A stretch of DNA of 37,175 bases. It comes from Firmicutes bacterium UBA4881 (GTDB taxonomy: Bacteria > Bacillota > DTU065). Positions 1-8,056 of the stretch are shown here, piece by piece. The first letter of the stretch is position 1; the number at the start of each line of letters is the position of its first letter. Where the stretch lies: positions 36,615 to 73,789 of the forward strand of contig DHDH01000050.1 of the NCBI GenBank assembly GCA_002399235.1, read 5' to 3'. Both the position numbers and the translations under genes were made by a program. The notes under the pieces are model-generated. The model saw nothing but the letters and a program-made list of their open reading frames with translations, was not told where the DNA came from and ran no database searches.

Positions 1-1
1 A

Positions 2-130
2 AGGCCGCTACAGAGAAAGTCGTCTTCAAATAGTACTAGTAGCAATAATGATGATGAACTAGACGCTTGCTACCAAGGTGTATGTTTAGGCTTACTACTA
101 CAAGCTATTTGTCGCGGAGGCTGTAAATAA
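2..130 (+). CDS. C-terminal end of an unidentified protein (cut by window edge)
   Basis: An open frame runs from base 2 to a TAA at 128-130 without a stop and gives 42 residues. The tail has a Ser/Asn/Asp-rich low-complexity stretch followed by a short hydrophobic Cys-containing end (YQGVCLGLLLQAICRGGCK). The next gene begins about 20 bases later, so the two are probably cotranscribed. Too little remains to name a family. The Cys-spaced hydrophobic end could be a membrane or metal-binding tail, but that is a guess. Confidence 0.5.
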   Translation, partial: RPLQRKSSSNSTSSNNDDELDACYQGVCLGLLLQAICRGGCK

Positions 131-150
131 GAAATTGAGGAGTGTCTAAG

Positions 151-1032
151 ATGAGCGGAAGTGGGGGAAAGATAGTCGGTGCACTTCTGGGGTTTATGGT
201 TGGTGGACCCATAGGAGCTGGTGTTGGAGCAGCTTTGGGCCATGTTATTGATTCTAATTCTGGTACTTCTAATAGAAATATTGAGTATACCACAACTCAA
301 AACCAGAATGTAGTTGTTAAAAATACCTGGATTGAATATAAAGCTTACCAAGATGGCGAGACTGGGTTTAAGATCCATTTAGAATTTGAGATTCATGGTT
401 ACCAGTATCAAGAAATCTTTTGTTTCTGTTATTTTACTGATGATACAGGAAGGCCCTTATCTGGCCAGCGTAAAGATTATCAAGATTCTAATGGTAGAGT
501 AATATCTGGAGAAAGGTTTACAAACCCTTATTCTTCGGCCGCTTACGATGACTTTGTAATCTTTGTTCCCTATAACGCTTTTTATTGGGGTAAAACTAAC
601 CAGCTAAATCCAGTTGGTCATCTTGTTTTTATGGAAGAAGAAACAGTACTAGTCACTATGAAGAATGCTTTTACTATCAATCTGCAGTCTTCAGGACCCT
701 TACCTCCACCTTATAATTCGGACAATGAGTCTCCTAAGTGGGACCGAAAAAGAAAGACAGAGAGTGATTGGCAACAAAAGAGAGAAAGTAAAACCGAAAC
801 AAATTGGCAGCAGGAGAGAAAACAAGAAGCTTATTATAATCCGGAAAAAGAAAAGTACATGAAGATGTTTGATATTCCTCATAGAGCAACACAAAAAGAG
901 ATTAGGGAAATTCTAAATGCTGAATACAACAAATATCGAGCTCGTGTTAATAGTGCTGATATGAATATTGCCCAGGAAGCTAATCGTAAGTTAGTTGAAT
1001 TAGGGAAAGCGCGTGCTGTTCTTTTAGATTGA
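151..1032 (+). CDS. Glycine-zipper protein with C-terminal J-like domain
   Basis: This 293-residue protein has three visible parts. Residues 7-33 are a Gly/Ala-rich segment (GGPIGAGVGAALGH) of the kind found at the N-terminus of DjlA/TerB-type proteins. Residues about 50-180 look like an all-beta domain rich in aromatic residues (KNTWIEYKAY, GFKIHLEFEI). After a charged linker (about 195-235), residues about 237-293 resemble a degenerate DnaJ-type helical domain (YMKMFDIPHRATQKEIRE) without the HPD motif needed to stimulate Hsp70. I chose ATG 151 because GAGGAG lies at 137-142, eight bases upstream; a GTG at 142 sits inside that site. A membrane-associated stress or scaffold role is inferred only. 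The family is not named with certainty. Confidence 0.7.
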   Translation: MSGSGGKIVGALLGFMVGGPIGAGVGAALGHVIDSNSGTSNRNIEYTTTQNQNVVVKNTWIEYKAYQDGETGFKIHLEFEIHGYQYQEIFCFCYFTDDTGRPLSGQRKDYQDSNGRVISGERFTNPYSSAAYDDFVIFVPYNAFYWGKTNQLNPVGHLVFMEEETVLVTMKNAFTINLQSSGPLPPPYNSDNESPKWDRKRKTESDWQQKRESKTETNWQQERKQEAYYNPEKEKYMKMFDIPHRATQKEIREILNAEYNKYRARVNSADMNIAQEANRKLVELGKARAVLLD

Positions 1033-1033
1033 C

Positions 1034-1058
1034 AAAGAGAGGGGTAACCCCTCTCTTT
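1034..1058 (+). terminator. Strong hairpin, probable terminator
   Basis: A perfect 11-bp stem (1034-1044 with 1048-1058) closes on a TAA loop directly after the stop of the glycine-zipper gene. The 3' arm ends in CTTT but there is no longer T-run, so termination efficiency is uncertain. Confidence 0.65.
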
Positions 1059-1166
1059 AGCCGAAAGAATAAGTGATGTTTTCTCAAGACTCTATAGCTA
1101 AAAGTTAATTATAATAAAAAACTAGCAAAAGATTAGCTAACTAATCCTTACATAGGAGGGGCACCA

Positions 1167-2198
1167 ATGCTAGAAACCCTAAAACTTAGCGAGAACTTTT
1201 ACCAGCAATATCTTAACCCCATAGCCAAAACAGTCGAAAAGTACCTTCTTAATGAAGTTAACATTCAACAAGAACTTAAAACTATGTATATAAAAGCAGT
1301 TACTGGTGGGATGCGATTTAGGCCAATATTGCAGTATTTAGGGTATTTAGTAGCACAAGGAGAAACGCCAGAGATACTAACGCCTTACGCTGCTTCTTTG
1401 GAGATATTGCATAAGGCTTCCTTGATTCACGATGATTTAATTGATCAAGATACTCATAGACGTGGAGAAGTATCCTTTTATAGCTGTTTCGGTCCAGAAG
1501 CAGCTATAGCTATAGGGGATTATCTTGTCGCTCTTTCTTTAAAAGTACTTTTTCATGCCCAACCACCCAGAGAGTATTGGCAACGTTTTATTTTGATGCA
1601 TGAATTGCTTTGTGAAGGCGAATTACTAGAAGTGTGCTGTCTTGGTCAGGAAATTGATATTTTTGCAGCACAAAAAATAAGTCAAGGAAAAACAGCTAGC
1701 CTGATTCAGTTTAGTCTGTCATCGGGAGCATTGTTAGCTGGAGCACCGCCAAAAATTCAAACTGCTTTGGATGAATACGGCTTAAAATTAGGTATGGTCT
1801 TTCAAACTATTAATGATTTAAATAATCTTACTGGTCTAGACAAATTAGTTAAAGGTGCAGCACTAACAGATCTAAAGAAAAGAAGAAGTAGTGTTCCTTT
1901 AGCAATGTTAGATCAAAAAATTAAAGCCACTGAAGGCCAAAGCTTATGGGCCAAATTAGATACCTTAGAAGATCAGGAATTGGTCTTTTTTATTAGCTCG
2001 CTACAAAAGTCAGCCCAGCAAGGTGAACTACAAGAGGAAGTAACAGTGTTTTGCCACAAAGAGATGCAAGCTGCTCGCAATTCACTTTTAGAACTTCCAC
2101 CATCTAAAATAAGGAATATTTTAGCTGCTGTTAGTGAGGAGATCTTTTCCTCCTGGTTCTGGCGTCCGGAGAAAGGCAGGGAGAATAGTGCTATCTAA
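1167..2198 (+). CDS. Polyprenyl diphosphate synthase-like protein with degenerate second Asp motif
   Basis: This 343-residue protein belongs to the trans-isoprenyl diphosphate synthase family, which extends allylic diphosphates with isopentenyl diphosphate. The substrate-binding GGMRFRP (47-53), the first aspartate-rich motif DDLID (89-93), the KTA segment (175-177) and the DLKKRRSSVPL stretch after motif two are all recognisable. The second aspartate-rich motif, normally DDxxD, reads NDLNN (216-220), which removes several expected Mg ligands. It may be a modified synthase, a regulatory subunit of a heteromeric enzyme, or inactive. A good AGGAGG lies upstream of ATG 1167. It overlaps the next gene by 11 bases, so the two are translationally coupled. 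Confidence 0.8.
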   Translation: MLETLKLSENFYQQYLNPIAKTVEKYLLNEVNIQQELKTMYIKAVTGGMRFRPILQYLGYLVAQGETPEILTPYAASLEILHKASLIHDDLIDQDTHRRGEVSFYSCFGPEAAIAIGDYLVALSLKVLFHAQPPREYWQRFILMHELLCEGELLEVCCLGQEIDIFAAQKISQGKTASLIQFSLSSGALLAGAPPKIQTALDEYGLKLGMVFQTINDLNNLTGLDKLVKGAALTDLKKRRSSVPLAMLDQKIKATEGQSLWAKLDTLEDQELVFFISSLQKSAQQGELQEEVTVFCHKEMQAARNSLLELPPSKIRNILAAVSEEIFSSWFWRPEKGRENSAI

Positions 2199-2787
2199 GA
2201 AAACTAGATCAGTTACAGAAACAGGCCTGTTGTTAGCTTTAAGTTTAATACTTTATTTTCTTGGCTTTTTGTTTCCAGGTGTTGGTATATATCTACGTTA
2301 TCTAATCCCCGGTCTAATGGCTATTATCGCAGTTAGACATGGTTATGTAACGCTAGTTCTTTACAGTATAGCTTTAGCTTTCTGTGTAGGCCTTTTTTTA
2401 GGGTTAGAAGAACTTATCTTCGCTTTGTTTATGTTGATCCCCGCTGGGTTTGTACTTCCTTTGTTGTATGAAGATTATTCATTAAAAAATAAATTAATAG
2501 CAGCTTCTGTTTTCGCAGTTTCAAGCTTTTTTCTCATCTCTCTCTTAGGATTAGTGATGGGAGTCAAGGGGTTGGGATTAGTTGATAAAGCAGCTATCAT
2601 GCATTACCAAATTTACGGATCTTTTTATAACAAAATGGGTGTGGAAGAAGAGCTATTTTTAGCTACTGTGTCAAAGCTAACTTGGTTAATTGTTATTTTA
2701 GCAGGAATGTTATATGGCTACATGCTTTATTTAATTAATAAGGTTATCTACCATCGGGGGTTAAAAGTGTTAGAGAAAAATACTTAA
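2188..2787 (+). CDS. DUF2232/YybS-like polytopic membrane protein
   Basis: This is a very hydrophobic protein of 199 residues with about five or six membrane segments. It begins with the sequence KKTRSVTETGLLLALSLIL, which resembles the start of YybS/DUF2232 proteins and ECF-transporter S components. The GTG at 2188 is the best start: it follows GGGAG at 2179-2183. A longer frame from 2134 would run through the synthase coding region without a ribosome site. The overlap with the polyprenyl synthase gene suggests a shared function in lipid or quinone precursor metabolism, or uptake of a small molecule. The family assignment is moderate and the substrate unknown. Confidence 0.6.
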   Translation: MLSKKTRSVTETGLLLALSLILYFLGFLFPGVGIYLRYLIPGLMAIIAVRHGYVTLVLYSIALAFCVGLFLGLEELIFALFMLIPAGFVLPLLYEDYSLKNKLIAASVFAVSSFFLISLLGLVMGVKGLGLVDKAAIMHYQIYGSFYNKMGVEEELFLATVSKLTWLIVILAGMLYGYMLYLINKVIYHRGLKVLEKNT

Positions 2788-3068
2788 ATTAACTTAGGAA
2801 ACAGTAATCTGCAAGTGTTTAACTTGAATGTTCTATCGTTTATAGGGTAAATACAATTATAAAAGTTATTACATGCTAGAACCTCAATATTTAGAGAGTC
2901 ACTTTCCAGTATTTTCCTGCCAGATACATAACCGATAAAAAGTATGATTCTCCTTTTTTAGAAACTGTATTTAAACAGAATATATTGAGTATATAACCTT
3001 TCGTAAACTGCTCTTAGTAGAAAACACAAAACTTGAAATTAGAGGCATTTGTGATGGAGGCATATTGA

Positions 3069-4562
3069 ATGAAACAAATAATGGAATGGATTAACAAGGA
3101 GATAGGCAAAACAGAACAGATATGGCCATTGATTCTTGGTATTATTGCTATTTTAGAAGTAGTTAACATTGGTGTTATTGCTAGATACACTTCTTTTTGG
3201 GTGCCACTTGCAATTTCATCGGTAATATTATTAATAGCTAGTTACTATTGCTCGATTCTCTTTCAAAGTATACAGAGAAACAATAAACATTTTATGTTAG
3301 AAAAAAGTGATGCACACGAAAAGAATATGATGATGAAGCTAAACAAAATGGAGGAGAGTATTTTATCTTTTTCTAAAAGTTATTTTGACGCTATCTCGGT
3401 CAGTCTAAAAGATAGTGAAAATAAAATGCACGAGGAAATGTTAATAAGTAGTGAAAAAATACTGGAAAAAGTCAATCAAGAAACTCAAGAATTGGCAACT
3501 TTAGTTACTGAAAAAAACAAAAATATAGCTAATCAAATACTGATTACTACAGATCTTGTTGAAACCAAAATAGATACCATGTATCAAAATTTACAGAAAG
3601 ATAAAACGGATCTGGTTAACGAAATCAACATTACGAACAAAGAAATAAGCGACACATTAACAGAACAATATGCTTCGACTAAAGAATTAATTACCTCAAA
3701 TAATAACGATTTGATTACACTACTAAACAATAATGGTCATCAAATAAGGTTAAATCAAGAGCTATTACAGAGCATCAATTCGGAAATAGAAAAAATATTA
3801 TCTGAGATTAATGAAAAAGTATCTAAAAGAATTATTGAAAGTTACAACGCATTGAAGGAAGATCAAGAAAAATCAATTGCTGAAGGAACTAAGTTACTTG
3901 AGCGCAATGTCTCCTTGTTAAAACAAGAAATTAATGCAACAAATAATAACATCCACTCGGCAAGCGAAAACCAGGCAAAAGAGATAGCAAAAGTATTTGA
4001 AGCTATTAGGGTGTTAACAGACAAAGAAGAATTCAAGTTTAATAATGTTATATCTGCTATAAATAAAGCTAATACCAACGATAGTAAAATAACGTTAGCT
4101 ACTGAGGACTTGGTATCGCATTTAGATTTAATAAAAACACAAATTGATAACCTTGATTCCAAGGTTAGTAGCGTAATTTCGCTAGCAAATACATTAAAGT
4201 CACTTCAAACAAAAGCCGAATTACCGGAAAACATTTTAGTAGATGAAAAGGTTATTGGTAATGACAAGATTGAAAAGATTATAGATGAAGAAAATAAGTT
4301 ATCAATAATAAATAAGTACATTGGCGATATACTCAGTTATAGCGAAATGTTACAAGATGGAAAGCTGATTTTTTCGGCAAATTACGACGATACAGGGGTT
4401 ATGGTAGCAAGTAAAAATTATGACGCCGATAGTAATGTTATAACAGAAATGGTGTATTTTCCCAACGGAGAAGTCAAAGAAAGAAAAGAGAATATCAAGA
4501 AAAACGGAGAGATTGTTACGTATGTAACAAAGTTTAATGAAAAAGGCGTAAAAATAAGTTAG
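3069..4562 (+). CDS. Two-TM membrane protein with long coiled coil (cassette gene A)
   Basis: This 497-residue protein has two N-terminal membrane segments (about 18-38 and 44-65), then a long charged helical, coiled-coil-like region (about 70-390) rich in Lys, Glu and Asn. It ends in a small beta-rich domain (about 424-497) with motifs such as DGKLIFSANYDDTG and YFPNGEVKER that recall MORN/YwqK-type repeats. The start is an ATG nine bases after TGGAGG. The next gene follows after 15 bases. The architecture suggests an inner-membrane anchor or sensor reaching into the cytoplasm. I recognise no named family. Its base composition is noticeably more A-rich than the biosynthetic genes, suggesting acquisition. 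A chemotaxis-receptor-like role is unlikely because no MCP signalling hairpin is visible. Confidence 0.75.
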   Translation: MKQIMEWINKEIGKTEQIWPLILGIIAILEVVNIGVIARYTSFWVPLAISSVILLIASYYCSILFQSIQRNNKHFMLEKSDAHEKNMMMKLNKMEESILSFSKSYFDAISVSLKDSENKMHEEMLISSEKILEKVNQETQELATLVTEKNKNIANQILITTDLVETKIDTMYQNLQKDKTDLVNEINITNKEISDTLTEQYASTKELITSNNNDLITLLNNNGHQIRLNQELLQSINSEIEKILSEINEKVSKRIIESYNALKEDQEKSIAEGTKLLERNVSLLKQEINATNNNIHSASENQAKEIAKVFEAIRVLTDKEEFKFNNVISAINKANTNDSKITLATEDLVSHLDLIKTQIDNLDSKVSSVISLANTLKSLQTKAELPENILVDEKVIGNDKIEKIIDEENKLSIINKYIGDILSYSEMLQDGKLIFSANYDDTGVMVASKNYDADSNVITEMVYFPNGEVKERKENIKKNGEIVTYVTKFNEKGVKIS

Positions 4563-4577
4563 AGGAAGGTAGATAAT

Positions 4578-4976
4578 ATGTTTTTAAATTTACTGAATAA
4601 GCGAGAAAAAGAAAATTTTTTAGAACTTGCACATGAAGCTATGAATGCAAATGGTGTTATAGTTAAGAGCGAAGAAGCTATCTACCAAATTTATAAAATG
4701 GAAACAGGACTACTCGATTATGAAAGAAAAGGTAAACCGTTAGAGGAATTAATTACTGCTTTTAAATCTAGTACAACGAAAATTAAAAAGGCTGTTTTAA
4801 TTGAGCTTGCTGGAGTTATTAACGCAGATACTGAGATCGATGAAACTGAAGAGAAGTGGATCTTCAAACTAGGTGAAGCATGGGGTTTTAGAATAGCTGA
4901 GATTAGAAGGATGATACGGTGGACCACAGACTTCAATGAACTTTTAGCCGAAGGCTACGAATATATAAATAAGTAG
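4578..4976 (+). CDS. TerB-like protein (cassette gene B)
   Basis: This 132-residue acidic helical protein resembles the TerB/DjlA-N fold. It contains the repeated pattern of a helix ending in an acidic turn, as in INADTEIDETEEKWIFKLGE (about 82-101), which matches the TerB metal-binding-like D-x-x-I/E layout, and an earlier copy around MNANGVIVKSEEA. TerB-like domains occur in tellurite/stress systems and in some phage defence systems, often next to membrane or nuclease partners. It has its own ribosome site (AGGAAGGT, 4563-4570). It is packed between two coiled-coil genes. A signalling or adaptor role inside a membrane complex is inferred. The TerB-like call is made by eye. Confidence 0.65.
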   Translation: MFLNLLNKREKENFLELAHEAMNANGVIVKSEEAIYQIYKMETGLLDYERKGKPLEELITAFKSSTTKIKKAVLIELAGVINADTEIDETEEKWIFKLGEAWGFRIAEIRRMIRWTTDFNELLAEGYEYINK

Positions 4977-4992
4977 AAAAGGGAGAGATTAT

Positions 4993-5871
4993 ATGGGCTT
5001 TTTTGCAGCAATCGGTGCAGGTGCGAAAAAGGTATTTAACGCTACTAAAGAGGCAGTTTCTAATGTGTGGGCGAGCATAACTGGAAAAAGTAATTTTGAT
5101 AAAGCTGAACAATTATATGATGAAACAGCAAAACTATACGAAAGTAAGCAGCTTGAATTTAGAACTGAAGTGGACAAATTGATTTTCTCTATTGAAGAAA
5201 GTGTTAGATGTATTAACGAAGCCAAACATAAAATAAAAAGTGAACTTTTTGTGAAGATGGCTACAGAACTTGAAAAAATAAAGGACATCAGATTCGATAA
5301 GGATTTCGCCTTTGAAATATACAAAGGAGAGGCGCTTAATTTCGAAGGTATGAATTCGAAAAGTCAACTATACAAGATTGATTTTAGCAAAACTAAAACG
5401 AAAGTTTTAGCTGTGTTGACATTGGGTTTCTCTTCAAGAAAGAAAGCAAGAGAAACTCTATATGCTGTACAAGAAGAAAGAAAGAAAATTGAACACGAAA
5501 TAGCAAAGATGCACTCGGAGTTAGATAAACTTAGGTTAGTAGATAAGTCCCTAAAAAATGTAGCTTATTACTTTACTTCGCTTACCGATTTATATGAACA
5601 GCTACTTATTCGCTTAAACAACTCTGTCCATTATTTGTATTACAAATGTCTACATTTTGCCAATAAAGTAGTAAGTCAGGGTATGAGTATAAAATTACTA
5701 CCATCGATACAACAGAAGGAAATTGAAGCAATTATTACTGCAAGCAAAATCTTGAAGAAAATGGCTGAGACACAGATACTTACAATTGAAGATCAAAGCA
5801 AGGTTACCCAGTATAAAAAGATAATGGAAGAAAGTAAAAATGAAATAGTCGATATTTATAAGGCTGCATAA
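4993..5871 (+). CDS. Unrecognised helical protein (cassette gene C)
   Basis: I do not recognise this 292-residue protein. Its first 35 residues (MGFFAAIGAGAKKVFNATKE and following) are small-residue-rich and could be an amphipathic membrane-binding helix. The remainder is mostly helical and basic/acidic, with coiled-coil-like stretches around residues 40-100, 155-185 and 250-290. A short hydrophobic KVLAVLTLGFSS lies near 137-148. There is no catalytic motif that I can see. It sits 16 bases after the TerB-like gene with GGGAGAG upstream and 21 bases before the HNH gene. A structural or tethering subunit of the same complex is the simplest guess. Confidence 0.65.
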   Translation: MGFFAAIGAGAKKVFNATKEAVSNVWASITGKSNFDKAEQLYDETAKLYESKQLEFRTEVDKLIFSIEESVRCINEAKHKIKSELFVKMATELEKIKDIRFDKDFAFEIYKGEALNFEGMNSKSQLYKIDFSKTKTKVLAVLTLGFSSRKKARETLYAVQEERKKIEHEIAKMHSELDKLRLVDKSLKNVAYYFTSLTDLYEQLLIRLNNSVHYLYYKCLHFANKVVSQGMSIKLLPSIQQKEIEAIITASKILKKMAETQILTIEDQSKVTQYKKIMEESKNEIVDIYKAA

Positions 5872-5892
5872 GTTTAGAAAGAAGGTGATCAT

Positions 5893-7764
5893 GTGGAAAG
5901 TGAAAAGATAATGAAGTTAGAAAAGCTAAAGTCTGCTTCGCCGCTCGAAGTATCTAATATACTTATAGAATTTGAGTTGTATGATAAGAAATCGTCTCAA
6001 GAAATAATTGACGAGGTCTACGAGCAATTTCGAACTGGTGAGCAGATGGAAGTAAGTATTATTACTCCTGTGTTCAGCGCAATTGTGGATGGTTTATTAG
6101 AACGTACATCTTTTGGGAAAGGTGCTAGAAAGAAGGGCTTAACTACAGAAAGGGTAGTTCAAGAATGTAAAAGTTTTTCTTATGATGAAGAACTTGTAAA
6201 GCCAATAGATAGAAACGCATATGAAGAGTATAAAAATGTTCAGGACTCTAATAAATATACCGACGAAAATAACCGTGATAAGTTTAACCGTTCTGATTAT
6301 GAAAACAAATATAAGATGGATGAATATAAAGCTAACAAACTAAATAATGAAGATGGAAATAGCACTGGTCGTAAACTCATCGAGGATGAGTATACTGGCA
6401 AAAAGAATATTTATGTATATAGAAACGATCCAGATAAAAGAAGAAACGACCCCAAATTTGATTATCAAGCTGAAACAGATCATATTGTACCCTTAAAGCA
6501 GGTTTACACACAGTTAAAGGATAATTATGCTTTGTCTAACGAAGATATAAAAGTGACCGCTAATGCCGATTACAATCTTGCTGTAACCTCCGGAGCTATA
6601 AATGGTAAAAAATTAGATGACACCAACTCCGAATTTATAAAAAAACAGGGAAATAATCTAGATGCGGAAACCACATCTAGAATGATTGATTTAGAGAAAA
6701 ACGCTCAAAAAGCAATCAATGCAGAAGCAAATAAAAGAGTTTTAAACAATCTCACGGGCCAAGGAGAATTAAGTAACAAAGAAATTATTTCTGGTTATGA
6801 TAAATTTACCATAGAAAATGGTAGGGAACCTACTAAAGAAGAAAAAGGAAAAATAAAGTTGGGTCTACAAAAATCAAAAACAGATAAGTTAAATAGCCAA
6901 CTTGCAGAAAACACTAAAAATCAAACAACAGAATATGCAGTAGGTAATGTCATTCTCTACATAATTAAACCGTTGTATTACGAAGTTAAAGATATATTCA
7001 AAAATGGTATGATGGCAGGAACAGAAGCAACATCTCCTGGTCAAGCATTTCTCTTCAGATGTAGCCGTATTAAAAATCATTTGCTTAAACACGCAGGGGA
7101 ATTTCTAGGAGATAGTATTGGACAATTTATTAAGAATTTCATTAAGTCTCTTTTTGAATCTATTGTTGACATCTTTGTTGGAGTGTTTAAGCAGTTTTTG
7201 CGGATCATTAAGGAAGGTATTAAAGTGTTTATCCAATCAGCAAAGATATTGTTTGGCAAGGATTCTAAGAAAATGACTGCCGCTCAAAAGGGAGATGCTA
7301 TAATAAAACTTTTAGGTGGAAGTTTGATAGCACTTGCAGGTATTGGAATTGAACTCTATTTGAATAAGTTAGGGATTAAAGAACCGTGGTCAGTTGTTAT
7401 TTCGACTATAATTTCAGGTTTAGCATCTGCGCTTTTTATGTATTTTATGGACAAAGTTGATTTATTTAGTGCGAAAGCCGAAAAACGCAAAGAACGCATA
7501 GAGGAAATATTTAATGAACGAATTGCTGAAATACAAAATGCCACTGAAACATTTAATGTAGCAGCTATAGAAACTCTAAAAAATCAAAGGGAACAATTTG
7601 AGATAATATCAAACGATATTAACAAAGCACTTGGAAATAATGATATCGATTCTGTAAATTCTTCGTTATATAAGTTAGCTAAGTTTTATCAGGTGGATTT
7701 GCCATATGAGAGTACTGAAGAGTTTGTTAAGTATTTTGATGAAAGTAAAATTATTACGATTTAA
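5893..7764 (+). CDS. HNH endonuclease-like protein with membrane segments (cassette gene D)
   Basis: This 623-residue protein carries an HNH-type core, AETDHIVPLKQVY, with H197, N228 and N237 (INGKK) in the expected H-N-N spacing, but without the Cys pairs of zinc-supported HNH domains. Downstream is a linker (about 260-345), then a broad amphipathic/hydrophobic region (about 350-460). Two clear membrane segments follow (about 472-491 and 499-519), then a charged helical tail. The start is a GTG; the overlapping ATG two bases earlier stops after six codons. AAGGTG lies five bases upstream. An HNH nuclease attached to a membrane domain suggests a nuclease held at the envelope until triggered. 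DNA or RNA cleavage is inferred from the fold. It could instead be a toxin. It is the last gene of the cassette. Confidence 0.75.
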   Translation: MESEKIMKLEKLKSASPLEVSNILIEFELYDKKSSQEIIDEVYEQFRTGEQMEVSIITPVFSAIVDGLLERTSFGKGARKKGLTTERVVQECKSFSYDEELVKPIDRNAYEEYKNVQDSNKYTDENNRDKFNRSDYENKYKMDEYKANKLNNEDGNSTGRKLIEDEYTGKKNIYVYRNDPDKRRNDPKFDYQAETDHIVPLKQVYTQLKDNYALSNEDIKVTANADYNLAVTSGAINGKKLDDTNSEFIKKQGNNLDAETTSRMIDLEKNAQKAINAEANKRVLNNLTGQGELSNKEIISGYDKFTIENGREPTKEEKGKIKLGLQKSKTDKLNSQLAENTKNQTTEYAVGNVILYIIKPLYYEVKDIFKNGMMAGTEATSPGQAFLFRCSRIKNHLLKHAGEFLGDSIGQFIKNFIKSLFESIVDIFVGVFKQFLRIIKEGIKVFIQSAKILFGKDSKKMTAAQKGDAIIKLLGGSLIALAGIGIELYLNKLGIKEPWSVVISTIISGLASALFMYFMDKVDLFSAKAEKRKERIEEIFNERIAEIQNATETFNVAAIETLKNQREQFEIISNDINKALGNNDIDSVNSSLYKLAKFYQVDLPYESTEEFVKYFDESKIITI

Positions 7765-8027
7765 TAGTTATCTTCTGGTTCGTTATAGATAGCGATAAAA
7801 ATATCAACAGTAGGAAGCTGAGGGGAAGCCTCTGCTGAGGCCTATAGTTGTTAATAATTCTTCCCAACATAAGGCTCTAAAAACTATAGTTTTATGTCTC
7901 CTGTTGCTTAAATAGAGTTAAATCTTTAAACTAATTAAATAATACTTATCCCTTTTTTAGATTGTAGGTAAGGGCTAAGAAATAAAATATTTTTGTTAGC
8001 TTATAAACGGTAAACTAATTGAAAAAA

Positions 8028-8056
8028 GCACTGCTAAAAGTTAGATTTAGCAGTGC
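8028..8056. terminator. Bidirectional terminator between convergent genes
   Basis: An 11-bp perfect stem (8028-8038 with 8046-8056) is flanked by a run of six A on one side and five T on the other, so it can end transcription from both sides. It separates the four-gene cassette from the convergent DUF5685 gene and contains the last codons and stop of that gene. The preceding 7765-8020 holds only small imperfect hairpins and no gene that I can support. Confidence 0.85.

Noticed and set aside
237..293. Calling the first full gene a true DnaJ co-chaperone
   Set aside because: The J-like region (a residue range of the protein encoded at 151-1032) has no HPD motif, so Hsp70 stimulation is not supported.
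2788..3068. Promoter for the four-gene cassette in the 281-base gap
   Set aside because: Several TTGAAT- and TATAAA-like boxes occur, but none has acceptable spacing; AT-rich sequence gives such matches by chance.
3863..4162. A 99-codon minus-strand frame inside cassette gene A, and similar antisense frames in carB, ilvD and leuA
   Set aside because: They lie opposite well-supported genes, lack ribosome sites and show no family features.
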